A stretch of 64,000 bases of DNA, from NCBI GenBank assembly GCA_033296725.1, contig MU857650.1, positions 124,001 to 188,000 on the forward strand, read 5' to 3'. This DNA comes from Corynascus novoguineensis. Taxonomy: Eukaryota > Ascomycota > Sordariomycetes > Sordariales > Chaetomiaceae. The notes under the pieces are model-generated. The model was not told the DNA's origin, searched no databases, and saw only the letters and a program-made list of their open reading frames with translations. The position numbers and the translations under genes are program-made. Positions 11,042-21,186 of the stretch are shown here, piece by piece; the stretch's first letter is position 1; each line of letters opens with the position of its first letter.

Positions 11042-11767
11042 ATGGCCTCGAATGCGCCACCCCAAAATAGACGGGCTCAACAACAGACCATCCCAAACAA
11101 GCCAGAAACAAAACTCCCCCCAATACCACACGGTCAGCACTCCTCAGCTATATACTCGTGCGTTCCGCAAACTAACCGCTACTCCTCCTCACTAGGCTCC
11201 CGCGTGCGAAAGCGCCCATTGCCAGGGCCCTCTCCCTTGGCCCGGCCCCGAACTACGACCTCTTCGCTCTCCCCCGACGCTTTGATTGCCACGGCCGATT
11301 CGAACGGCTACATCCCCCCGCCGCGGGCCGCGCACACGGCCGTCATCAAGATATCGTCGGGCGCGAGTTTCATGAGCATTGTGCGGCGCGCCCGCAAGGC
11401 CCTCGACAAGGCGCCCTCTGTGCAGGCGACAGGTGCGGCGACGACACGAGGAGGAGGAGGAGGAGGAGGGCGGCAATCTCTCGCCGCACGGGTCGCGGCG
11501 CTCAGCAAGGCGAAGACGACGGCGGCAGCGGCAAACGAGACGGCGCCGGACGACGTGCTGCTTGTTGCGACGGGGCGGGCAATTGGGATGGCGGTGGATT
11601 TGGCCGGGTTCTTTAGCAGGGAAAAGGACCTGGCTGTACTGATGAGGACGAGGACTTTAAGTGCGGTGGACGACGTCGTGGCTATAGATGAGGACGCTGG
11701 TGTCGAGGACGAGGTGAGAGTCCGAAATGTAAATTGCCTGGAGGTAGGGTTGCGCTGGGCCTCGTGA
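11042..11767 (+). CDS. POP7: RNase P/MRP subunit Pop7 (Rpp20), Alba-like
   Basis: A single uninterrupted frame encodes 241 aa, but 11133-11195 looks like a 63-nt intron: donor GTCAGC, branch ACTAAC near 11170, acceptor CTAG. It has no stop and is a multiple of three. Splicing gives 220 aa and reads HGSRVRKRPLPG; I prefer the spliced form, exons 11042-11132 and 11196-11767. The Alba-like core begins at HTAVIKISSGASFMSIVRRARKALD, has a Gly-rich loop coded by GGA repeats, continues with DDVLLVATGRAIGMAVDLAGFF, and ends with the terminal strand VRVRNVNCLEVGLRW. Pop7 binds RNase P and RNase MRP RNA with Pop6 for tRNA and rRNA processing in the nucleus. Confidence 0.82.
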   Translation: MASNAPPQNRRAQQQTIPNKPETKLPPIPHGQHSSAIYSCVPQTNRYSSSLGSRVRKRPLPGPSPLARPRTTTSSLSPDALIATADSNGYIPPPRAAHTAVIKISSGASFMSIVRRARKALDKAPSVQATGAATTRGGGGGGGRQSLAARVAALSKAKTTAAAANETAPDDVLLVATGRAIGMAVDLAGFFSREKDLAVLMRTRTLSAVDDVVAIDEDAGVEDEVRVRNVNCLEVGLRWAS

Positions 11768-14053
11768 TGGAGTTCAACTTCGCGGCTGAACTTCCCGGCG
11801 CTGCCTCAGAATGGCGGCTGCTGTTCTGCACAGTCCATCAACGACTGTGGGCAGGTTGGGAGCTGGAAACGTTTGGGGCGGGTTTCGCATAGGTCTTGGC
11901 GTTTCGCTATGGGGGCGGATATGGCGGTCATGTCAGGAGTTTAGGAGTAACGCGAGGTCGAATTTCGACCACACATTGCTTTGGGGGGGCGTTTACGGGT
12001 GTTCTGGCAGGCATGTTCGGCTAAGAGTAGCGGACGGTCTCATATTTCATTCAGCATGAGCATCTGGCATTGAGCTTCAATATCACTGCAAAGAACGGCG
12101 TCGATTTTGCTGTCTCTTCTATGAATTTTCGGTGCGGAAGAAAGGCAATGTCGCTAGTACACCGATGGTTGTCCATTCACTTTCAGCTTCAGGTAGTGGT
12201 ACGAAAGATCAAACCACTAGGGAAATAGCTCAAGTGCTCGTCCGGTTGGAACGGTGTGTTTCCTCGAAAGCCCTGTGAACACGGTTTGTTCGCTGCGTTT
12301 CCGTTTCCTGGTCGCTTCAACTAAGAGTTGGACTGGCTGAGAAACAGGTTCATATTATATGGCTAACTTTGCAAGTACAGGTTCAGAGTGAGATATAGCA
12401 TGAAATTGGATATCACACACTCTTACGGTACAAGGAGTGAAGTAATCCCAGAGTTTGCCGAGGAACAAGCCGAGTATATAGACCGGCACGGTAAAACTTA
12501 ATGGGGTCGCGATACGGCTGGCGGAAAACACACAGGAGGGCACATTTCCGCGGCGCTTGCGCGCTCCTCAACATGCGCTGAAATGGGTTACCGTGCCTGT
12601 GTGGCGGGTCCATAAGATGACAACGTCCAGCTGGTGCAACTCCTGCACACATGGCACCAGTCACGTCCAAGGCCGAAAAGCAGATGCCTGTTTGGCTGTT
12701 GTCGTCGGCTGGTTGCCATGCCATCACCAACCCCATGCCCCGTCGGGATCCACCAACTCCACAAAAAGAGGGCTGGCGCAAAAAGATGGATCGCGGCCAA
12801 CCAGTAGTGTAATTCCGCCTCTCATCTGTGTTGGCGCTTTTTTTAACCAGATGTGTGTTGTCCCCCTCTGGTTCAGGCCAATTTTCCCTTGACGCGGACC
12901 CTCACCGGCAACGGGCGGCAGCTAAAGCCAGGCACCCAATCAAGGGCCGCAGAGCAAATTACCCAAATCTCGCTCGTCGTCGCCGTCTTGCTGTTTTTGC
13001 TGTTTTTGCCACGGCCTAAGAGAAATTGGACGAGATTCTCTTGGTCATTGCACTAAAAAGTCTGGGGAACCTGGCGATGGAAAGTCTAATGTCGTCTGGG
13101 GCCCATCGCGCATGTTGCTTTTGTTCCCTGCGGTCTGTGCAGACTGGCAATGCCCGTCGCTGCAAGGCTAAGGTTCGAGAGCAGGAAGTGGCCCGGCAGG
13201 GACAGTTTCCTTTATTCAGTAAAGCGTGTACTATCATGAGGTCGCACTCGAGCGACCTGTCTGCGGTAAGCCGGCGCCTGCAATTTCCCGTTTCCCGAAA
13301 CTGCTGGCACGCGACTGAAACGTCTCGTCGTTTGTGCTTGTCTAGAATGGAAAGGGCAATTCCAAGAGAAGCGGCATTACTGTCGCTCGAATCGGGTTCC
13401 GAAGTAAAACGGACGAGCGCCAACCGGGACGATTGGGAACAAAGTGCCTTTTCCTGGGATGTTGGGCATCCCTGCCGAGAGAGAAAAGTCTGTAGGAGAC
13501 GCAGGTACCGGCTTCGTCCTCGTGGCGCCAATACCTTTTAAGGTGGGGCAAACGCCAGGAACCAACCGATGAGGTTGCATCCTGCGTTGCGCGATGCTTC
13601 TTTGTGTTGGCCGTCGGCTTTTTGGCCGCTTGGCGTCCAAATTGCAATTTGCGCCGCAGGCCAGGACTCAGACCCCGTCCTATCCCCCAGACATCGCGGG
13701 CCTTCCTCATTCCTTCCCGTGCCTCTTCAGCTCTGCGCCGCCCACCCCTCGCTCCCACACAGGCTTCGTTGGCAAAGTCTTTTCTTGGAGCACCGCATCC
13801 GACCTTGAATACTCGACGTATTCAGTCTGTCATTCTTTCTCTGATTCCTCTCGGTGACATTCTCATCACGCCCATCACTTCGCCCTTCTTGCGGTCTTAA
13901 ACACAGCCGCCGATTGCTTCAACTCCTCGGGTCACCAAACGCAAATTCTTCCCCTTCAAACCCAATATCACGAACACAAAGACCCGGTCTTGAACCAGGA
14001 TCTTGACCTACCTTCATAACGAACTTGCACGACACCACTTCGTCTAAGCAACA
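11768..14053. other. 2.3-kb intergenic region with leader-like 3' end
   Basis: No recognisable gene. From about 13650 to 14050 the plus strand is C/T-rich with CAA- and ACA-rich stretches, which suits a long promoter and 5' leader of the strongly expressed type for the GPI-protein gene at 14054. Small open frames (for example 12651-12812, 53 codons) are not supported by similarity. Confidence 0.5.
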
Positions 14054-14368
14054 ATGCATCTGCCGACGATTGTCGCCGCGCTTCTGCTGCCACTCGCAGC
14101 CGTCGCGCAGGACGACCTCACGACGATTACTTCAACAAGCACCATCACCCGCACCAAGACCATCACCGTCGACCACGCAACCGTCACTGATGCGTCTAGC
14201 TCGGCCGTCCATACCGGTCACTCGACTACCATCACGCCATCATCCAGTGCGACTTCAACTGGGCCAACTGCCACATCCACTGGAGATACCAACGCCGCAT
14301 CAGCCCTGGGGGCAGCCAATTTGGCTGCCCTCGGCGTTGCTGGTGTTGTCGCAGTTGCTCTTCTCTAG
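14054..14368 (+). CDS. Small GPI-anchored cell-wall protein
   Basis: 104 aa in one exon. Residues 1-18 form a signal peptide (MHLPTIVAALLLPLAAVAQ, cleavage after A-V-A). The body is almost entirely Ser/Thr with Val, His and Asp (TSTITRTKTITVDHATVTD...), a mucin-like O-mannosylated stretch. The last ~20 residues are hydrophobic (LGAANLAALGVAGVVAVALL) after a small-residue region, as expected for a GPI attachment signal. This is a common architecture for small fungal wall proteins. The frame is closed by TAG at 14366-14368. No enzyme domain is present; a structural or surface role is inferred from composition only. Confidence 0.85.
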   Translation: MHLPTIVAALLLPLAAVAQDDLTTITSTSTITRTKTITVDHATVTDASSSAVHTGHSTTITPSSSATSTGPTATSTGDTNAASALGAANLAALGVAGVVAVALL

Positions 14369-15924
14369 TTAGAGCACTGCAAACTGGTGGCGGGGATGTG
14401 GCCTCTCCCTGACGGGCCTTTATGGACGGGGTCAGCTGGGTTCCGACAGTTCCCTCTACTGCCCGACTCGAATTCTCTCGATGCGAGCATCAGGCCAATA
14501 GTTTCCTTTTTTTTTGAGCGCGAGGAATGTTGATCCTACTGAACGGGCTGCCCATTCGGACTTCCTACGGGGCGGAACAGCTTGGGAACGACCATCAAAT
14601 TACAAGTCGAGTTAGAGACACCTTTGACAAGCGCGCGGCAACCGGAACTCGACTTCTCTCTGCCTTCTCAAACACCTGCTTCCGGTCCCGAATCAGGCAG
14701 CTCGGGCCACGATCAGCAGCCTCGTCTGTTTACAAAACACTTCATCCACCCTTGGCATTTGCCTTGTTCATTCTTCGTTCTTCCAGCAACCCGTCGACAC
14801 CCTCAATTCCGATCACATCGCTCAAGGTCGCCCCAACTGCCGCTTGCGGCTCCTCACCTGGCTTGATACCCTCCTTTTAACATTCTATTTCCGCCCTGTT
14901 AGCGCCTAGCGCGGCGGGCTTTATTTCCCAATCTACCTTCGAAACTGGGACGATCTCGGGTGATGACGTGATGGTTTTGCTGGCTGGACTCTAATTTTTT
15001 TCCATTCTGGTGGCCGATTTGGGACGGATATTTGACTCGGCATGTGAGAGAGGGGATGGCATGGTCAAAATCTGATTTCGATTCATGGCGCTTGGTTATT
15101 ACCTTTTCACGAAGAGGATTTCTTTACGAGCGAATGAGATGGATGCGGCGCAAGGGAAAATGCCCTTTAACAGTTCGACTTCACAACTTCCTTATCTTTA
15201 GCCTTTTATATATTTTATATTCGTCCATGACCCTCTCTCTGGCTCTTGTTGAGCTGGCTACATGTGCTGGTGCTACGTCACGGCTCCGGTTACAGAGGCC
15301 GTCGCTCGCTTCCAACTTGTGAATAAGGCTACCCATCCTCGCTGCCCAGTGTCATCGTCATGAGGACGACAAGTTGGAAGCGAAAAGTTTGGGAGAAAGG
15401 GCTGGCACAAGCGCCACTAAGATCTCGCTCTCCTTAATTCAATCACCGTTGATCTACCGTACCTTAGCGCCCTGGCGCCGTAGGCTCAGGTCCAGACCTG
15501 CCCAAAATCATGGGCCTCGTTTTAGTCGACAGTGAGGTGGGGCGAGAAGCAGATCGCTATTTCCTCGGATCGAACCGATCGTGATCACTCGAAAGGGGCA
15601 TTCTTGCGCAGTTGCGTTGCACACAAAATTTTCTCAATCTCCCCGCCGATCGCCATGATGGTCGGCTCATCAATGCTTAACCTCTCGATAAAAAAAAAGC
15701 TTATATGGAGCGACGCCTGGCTCTACAACGTCTATGATCACCGACATATGAGATGAACCGATGTTAGCCTGGTTTCACAGGGTTGTACAAAGTACGAACG
15801 ACAAATTTCCTTTTTCACAGCCAATGGCCACTACCCGTACATACTTGCCCACCATGTACGTTATGTATCTCAACAACGCTGCCAAAAGCGCCGTGTGGAC
15901 CACGCACTCCGGTGCAGGATCTTC
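14369..15924. other. Intergenic, no gene recognised
   Basis: 3' flank of the GPI-protein gene followed by AT-richer sequence. Only short frames without domain-like content are present. Confidence 0.5.
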
Positions 15925-16229
15925 CTAGCGAACACGTTTCATTAAGAGTCCCAAAGCACCGAACCCGCAACGGTCGCCGTCAGTGATTGCAGCGTTGGTA
16001 GCTGCCGTATTGTGGAAAACTAAACAACGGTCAACGAGGATGTCTTGCAGGTCAACAGTGTTCTTTACTTCCATTTCCCTTAGCTGCCCAGTGTTTCACA
16101 TTCCCTGAAGACCCTGTATTCGCTTGCCTCAACGAACGGCGCAATGCCCTGACGGTGCAGGTCTTCCGTGATATAGGCAGCGGAAACGATAGGTGCTGTG
16201 GTTAACAGAAGAGCAAAGGCCGACTTCAT
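15925..16229 (-). CDS. Candidate small secreted protein, two exons (82 aa)
   Basis: On the minus strand an ATG at 16229 opens a clear signal peptide (MKSAFALLLTTAPIVSAA). Read through, the frame stops after 49 residues at 16080. Splicing 16099-16044 (56 nt, GTGAAA...CAAG) joins exon 16229-16100 to 16043-15925 in frame and gives 82 aa with two Cys (DRC and DRCGFGALG) and a basic end, MKRVR. The intron length is typical, but the branch site is weak and the donor is only fair. I recognise no family. Surrounding DNA is AT-rich and gene-poor, a setting where effector-like genes are often found. The signal peptide is what the sequence shows; the gene status and the splice are inference. Confidence 0.4.
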
Positions 16230-17183
16230 GCTAGAAGCTGTAGCAGAATGCTAGGTCCCAACCGGAGAGATAGAGGATCAAGTAAACCAAACCGATAGCT
16301 GACAAAAGCCAAAAAATTGTTGAGTCAATAACGTTAAACTAAAACTACGCAAACTGATTGTTTAACGTGTCCACATCATATAGAACAAGATGTGTCTATT
16401 ATGACCCGTTATGAATTTATCACTTTTTCTTCAATTTGGAGCAACTCTGTAGAGCTACAATTGCTCTGAAGGACTGAACTCTTGGTAGTAGAAGGATACA
16501 GATTCTAACTTATCTGAACTTCGACAGTGTAATTGTCGTACAGACCCCGGGAAAGAGGACCATTTCCTCCCACTGGTAACCCACATATCTTGTGGGGAAA
16601 CATTAACATTTGTCCATCGTGCTTTGAACAACTGTAGCGCTACTTTCGGTCCTGTCCGTTTAAAGGACTAGGTTTATATTGCTACTAGGAGGCAAGTAGC
16701 TAAACACTTTGTAAGCTTAATCGTTCCTACTTCCTATGATACTCTAGAAATGAGCATTAAGTCTATAGGGGGCTAGTAGCACCAGTTAGGAATGCTGCTC
16801 GTATATTCCAAATCACACAGGCGGATTCTGTCGGGAAACCTCGCAGAAGAAAGGGCCTTTTAGAGGCCCGAGCAGTACGCCTACAAGGACGATCTCAAGC
16901 CCTGAGGCAAGGTGAACTGTTTTAAGATATTTGAAGTATTATTTCTTCCTACCGACCAGCTCATTCACTCTAAATTAAAACTAGAGACAAAATCTATCTG
17001 AAGTGACATGTGGCATGGTTGTTGCCCCAAATCCAAACCTAGGGATGGCGGTTAGCATTGTGTCCGTGCTTCCCGCAATCATGTCATGTTTTATTTTCTC
17101 TCCATTATGCTCTGTGCCCTTTGTTTTGTATTCCAGTGCACTGGCCCGCACTGAACCCGTGACCATTGTGGTCTTGTGCTCTG
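16230..17183. other. AT-rich intergenic, no gene recognised
   Basis: Visibly lower GC than the coding blocks. No repeat or transposon relic was recognised by eye. Confidence 0.5.
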
Positions 17184-17561
17184 ATGGCGGACAAAGAGTT
17201 GAAACCCCTCTTCGTGATTGAAAACTACACCGTAACCCCTGACATGCAATCTGATCTCCATTTGTCACATACCGCAAATCCACGATCAACAACAAATATG
17301 AGTGATACTCGCGCTGTATCCGGAACGACACGGTCGACAAAAGAAACAGTCAATCTTGCTAAGGGAGCTACGCCAACCAAGGGGAAACCAGTCTCTTTAA
17401 TGAAGACTACACCGTCTGATAGTGTGGGCAGCACCAACTCAACCACGACAGAGTATCAAAGTAACAGTTTTACTCGGAAGCACTCTTTTGTTCGACGACT
17501 TGCATCTACAATCGATGGTGATGAGGAGGATCACCTAGCCGATGGATGTACTGTTTCATGA
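17184..17561 (+). CDS. Doubtful Ser/Thr-rich hypothetical protein, 125 aa
   Basis: The open frame from ATG 17184 ends at TGA. It is rich in Thr, Ser and Lys (for example KGATPTKGKP and GSTNSTTTEYQS), with no signal peptide or domain. Codon choice is less GC-biased at third positions than in the confident genes nearby. It may be a chance frame or a fast-evolving small gene. It is listed because it is the longest frame in an otherwise empty 1.5-kb interval. Confidence 0.22.
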   Translation: MADKELKPLFVIENYTVTPDMQSDLHLSHTANPRSTTNMSDTRAVSGTTRSTKETVNLAKGATPTKGKPVSLMKTTPSDSVGSTNSTTTEYQSNSFTRKHSFVRRLASTIDGDEEDHLADGCTVS

Positions 17562-17676
17562 CCGCCAGCCAGGTGGAACTTCCGGTCATGAGCGACTTAA
17601 GGCAACTCGATCAGGGGTTCAAAGTCATCATGCACTGCCCTTTGCGTGACTCCTCCTCCTCCTCCTTAAGAGTTGG

Positions 17677-17682
17677 TATAAA
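17677..17682 (+). promoter_or_regulatory. TATA box (TATAAA)
   Basis: TATAAA lies 106 bp upstream of the ATG at 17788, followed by a C/A-rich leader. An out-of-frame ATG at 17691 lies only 9 bp after it and is probably upstream of transcription start. Confidence 0.55.
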
Positions 17683-17787
17683 GCCCTGAAATGAACCTCT
17701 CACTCACCAATTTCCGAATCCGCACCTCACGCCTCTACCTATTTGAGTCAGCACCATTTCACCGCAGGATAAGCCTCATTTTCCACC

Positions 17788-18231
17788 ATGTTTCACCGGT
17801 CTTTCGTCCGTTCAACCCTACTTGGAGCCATCCTCATCGCCACAGTCTTCGATTCTACCGGCGCCGATGCGGGTATCAACCAACTCAATGACCGCTCTCT
17901 CGTACCCACCCACAGCAACCACGAGCTCCAGCCGACCATTATACCATCTTCCACAGAACGAGCCTACGCAGGCGAAATGACCCGCATGACGGGCAATCAA
18001 CCTAGCAACGAACTGTCTGTAAGCAGACAGGAAGCGGTTCAGGTCCCAACCTCGATCGATCCCGCTATGGCCATAGGAATGTCCGATCAACACAAATGGA
18101 CATTTTCTTCCAACATTGGGGGATTCTGGGGTGGTACAAACAGTGCTGCTGAGAGCCTGTCTTGTCGGGCGCTGGGGGCCGTTGGGTTCGGGATGACAGT
18201 GGTGCTGATTGGAGTCAGAGGGTTGTTTTGA
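17788..18231 (+). CDS. Secreted or GPI/membrane-anchored small protein
   Basis: 147 aa in one exon. The N-terminus (MFHRSFVRSTLLGAILIATVF) is a signal peptide. The middle is polar, without clear repeats, and has several potential phosphorylated or O-glycosylated Ser/Thr. The last ~20 residues (ALGAVGFGMTVVLIGVRGLF) are hydrophobic, preceded by a lone Cys-containing SLSCR, which suits a GPI signal or tail membrane helix. A good TATA box lies at 17677 and the leader is CA-rich. No family is recognised. Gene status is well supported by promoter, start context (CACCATG) and the two terminal signals; function is unknown. Confidence 0.6.
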   Translation: MFHRSFVRSTLLGAILIATVFDSTGADAGINQLNDRSLVPTHSNHELQPTIIPSSTERAYAGEMTRMTGNQPSNELSVSRQEAVQVPTSIDPAMAIGMSDQHKWTFSSNIGGFWGGTNSAAESLSCRALGAVGFGMTVVLIGVRGLF

Positions 18232-18659
18232 TTGAGTTGCAGCAGTCAAAGTCTCGGAGAAAGAGATGCACATGCGAAACGCAGTGGACTGGGTTGAGAG
18301 CGTATGGAAGGGCGCTTGGCTGGCTTGACAAGGGCAGAGTGCTTTTTTATCAAAGTGACTGACTTTCTTCCTGTACAATCGTGACACAACCGGGGGTTCT
18401 TATGTGATTGAGAGCAAGTCCGAAAAATCGTGACGGTGGTATATTGCAGTAGGCCAGATGTTACAACAAACGTGGTTACAGTATAAGGAACGATGGCGCC
18501 AACTTAGAATAAGCGCCGTAATCCTCCTCATCGTTGCACAACAACATAAGACATGTACCCAATACAAGCGGAACTAAAGAGCAAAGGAGCGTTCTGGACG
18601 GTACCTTAATAATCATGCCCTGCACAGCGTCAGTAACCCGTCGACAACCAGCTGCATTA

Positions 18660-19142
18660 TTAGAAGAACTTACTCCCCAGCCGCTTTCCTCTCTTGGAGA
18701 ACTCCTTCGCATGGTGCTCCTTAATCTTGGCCCTCCTGGCCTCCTCCTTGGCCTCGAGCTCGAGCATGCGCACGTGCTCGCGCGCCTCGCGGGCGCTCTC
18801 ACGAGCCGCCATCAAGGCGCGGTCGGCCTCCATCTCGGCAGTCTCGGCTGCCATGAGGCGCTCGCGAGCTTGAAGAATGCTGGGGTCCATCTCGTTGCGG
18901 TTGCCGTTGCCGAAGGTGCGGTGCAGCAGACCGCCGTTGGTGCGGTCCGGCGACGAGGCCGTGGTGCTACTCCGCGTGCTTTGGGTGGTGGCGTTAGGGG
19001 GCTGCGCCCGCGTAGGGGAGTGGTGCTTGCTTCCAAAGAGGCCGTGCTTCCTTGGTGGCTCCTCACAGACCGGTTGGCGCTCCTCATAGGCCGGCTGGCG
19101 CTGAGGAGCCGATTCATCAGCATGACGCGAGAAGAGACCCAT
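18660..19142 (-). CDS. Conserved fungal coiled-coil protein, 160 aa
   Basis: The protein starts MGLFSRH, a Gly-2 context that could be N-myristoylated. A basic, disordered Ser/Thr/Pro region follows (about residues 10-80; LFGSKHHSPTR, SSPDRTNGGLLHR). Then comes a long charged helix (about residues 85-150) beginning MDPSILQARERLMAAE and running through AREHVRMLELEAKEEARRAKIKEHHAKEF to a basic end, KRGKRLGSKFF. Ala/Glu/Arg heptads support a coiled coil. I recall similar short proteins in other sordariomycetes but know no function. It is convergent with the secreted-protein gene ending at 18231; the 430 bp between them shows only chance frames. Confidence 0.75.
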   Translation of the reverse strand: MGLFSRHADESAPQRQPAYEERQPVCEEPPRKHGLFGSKHHSPTRAQPPNATTQSTRSSTTASSPDRTNGGLLHRTFGNGNRNEMDPSILQARERLMAAETAEMEADRALMAARESAREAREHVRMLELEAKEEARRAKIKEHHAKEFSKRGKRLGSKFF

Positions 19143-20086
19143 GATGTGGAAGTTGTGGAAAGAGACAAGTGGAGGTTTTGGTGGTTGAGGGTAGATATTG
19201 TAGATCCGTAGTGGTGGAATACAGTTGCGGGCACGTCTGCCGCAGACCGAAGGCTACACCCCCTATTTGAATGCCTGTTCCCTTCCTCACCATCGCTTCA
19301 GCAATTTTTGCAAACCTGAATTCCGTTCAAGTGTGATAGTGGCGATCCCTAACATGACGTCAAAGCAGAATGCGCCGTGGCTTACATCTCAACGGGTGGT
19401 GTTGGGGTGTTCGTCCAATGGGGCGGAGGCCATGACGGAAAAGGGGACGTGTGTAAGCGGCCGGTTTTGTACCGCTATGCAGATGCAGCCAATGCAGGGA
19501 CCTAAAGCTTGAATGGCTCCTGTGATTACCTCATTGTCTTGGGAAACCCTCAAAGTTGCGACGTAGAGTCGTTGCATGTCCATACATGCAATATGGTACG
19601 AGAAATGGAAGTGACATCTACACTTGGAGTTCGAGCTTCTACCAGGCGGCAGCGCAGGTCTTGTTCACATCTTGGGGTGAGCAGGACGAGAATACAGTAT
19701 ATCTATACCAACGGGACAAACAAATTTGACCTCTTCGCCAATTGCTAGACCATATCAGTGATGTACAAAAACACGCTTTCACCTAGCTAGTTGCCGCTGT
19801 CCAGCGACACAGTGAGGTTCAAAACACCCGTTTTGCTGGCTTCACTGGACACTGTTCAGGAACCAAAGCACGCTCACGCCGAGCAATGACGCAGGCAGAA
19901 TGAGCTGATGGTGGGGCGCGATCTTCCGTCTGTCCAATCACGTGTTTGGCGCGCTGCGGCTTTCTGCATCCAGCAGGAGCGCCCAAGAGTCCATTCATTC
20001 AGGTGCAGCTTCCAGCTATCACAGCCAACCGCACTCTCATTCTCCGTTGGTGACATTTGATTCGCTCGCCGCTGAGCCGTGTTACC
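19143..20086. promoter_or_regulatory. Divergent promoter region, coiled-coil gene / RNPS1-like
   Basis: 944 bp between opposed starts. No other gene seen. The start at 20087 has a perfect ACCATGG context. Confidence 0.5.
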
Positions 20087-21186
20087 ATGGAATCTTCCGC
20101 CAGAGCCAACGAGGACGTTGTTCTCGACGATGCGCCGCGCTCCCGATCACGAACACCACGCTCAGAGGCTTCTCGATCGCCATCGCCTTCGATGGAACGC
20201 CGCCGCTTCTCCGACCGAGACGGCAACGGCCGTTCTCCTGCACGAAATGGCAGGTACCGAAGCCGGAGCCGTGGCCGCAGCACGAGCCGTACCCCAAGCC
20301 GCAGTCGCACCCCGAGTTGGAGCCGTTCCCGCTCCCGCAGCTACTCGCGTGGTCGGAGCTACAGTCGCGATGGGAGTCGTTCACGCAGTCGGACTCGTAG
20401 CGAAACCCCCCCGGCGAGGTCGACCAAGGCAAGGCTTTGATCATTTGGAGTTTGGAATTTTGAACTACTGTGGCTAATATGAGATTTCCAGATTGTCGTC
20501 GAGCGCCTGACCAAGAACGTCAACGAGGATCACCTTTACGAGATATTTGGCGAGTACGGCGAGATCGATGATTTGGACCTCCCGGTCAACCGGCAATGTG
20601 AGTTGCGATTCGCGATGATCCCACTGCTAGGCTGACGCTGACCCTTGTTGTAGCCGGCATGAATCGCGGCACGGCCTACATTCTCTACTTCAACGAGGCA
20701 GACGCTCAAGCTGCCATCACACACATGCACGAAGCCCAGCTTGACGGCAGTGTTATAAACGTGTCGATCGTTCTTCCCCGCCGCAAAGTCTCGCCCCCTC
20801 CGCCAGTAGCTCGTCGCGGTCCGCGTGGTCCTCCGGCCAACGTCAGGTCGGTTCTCGGGCCATCCGGGGGTGGTGGAGCTCCAGGAGGTCGCGGGCGGAG
20901 GTCACCGGCTGCTGGTGGCTCAAGCCGCTATGGCCCTCGCTCCGACGTCTATCGCCCCAGGTCCATGTCTCGTTCCCGCTCGCCGGCACCTAGCGGCACC
21001 CGCAGATACCGGTCTCGCTCAGCCTCCTACAGCTCGAGATCCCGCTCGCGGACTCCGCCGGGTCGCGGCGGCCGTAATCACAGAGGCGGGCGTGGCTATG
21101 GCAGGCGTAGGAGCCCCAGCCGTGATAGCTACGAAAACCATGATCGTCGTAGCAGAAGCCGTAGCCGCAGCAGAGATTGGAGATGA
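20087..21186 (+). CDS. RNPS1-like SR protein with one RRM
   Basis: Exons 20087-20428, 20492-20597 and 20654-21186 give 326 aa. The first intron (63 nt) begins GC, not GT (AAG|GCAAGG) and ends CCAG with a CTAAT branch; the second is 56 nt, GTGAGT...GTAG. Residues 1-114 are an RS domain with many Arg-Ser dipeptides. One RRM follows (about 115-190): IVVERLTKNVNEDHLYEIF as RNP2 side, GTAYILYFN as RNP1 side, and LDGSVINVSIVLPRR at the end. The C-terminal part is Gly/Pro/Arg-rich and RS-rich, ending RSRSRDWR. This layout, RS-RRM-RS, is that of RNPS1, a splicing activator and exon-junction accessory factor. A related SR protein cannot be fully excluded. Confidence 0.88.

Noticed and set aside
12651..12812. 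53-codon frame beginning MAPVTSK
   Set aside because: Looks mildly protein-like, but has no splice partners, no leader and no recognised relatives.
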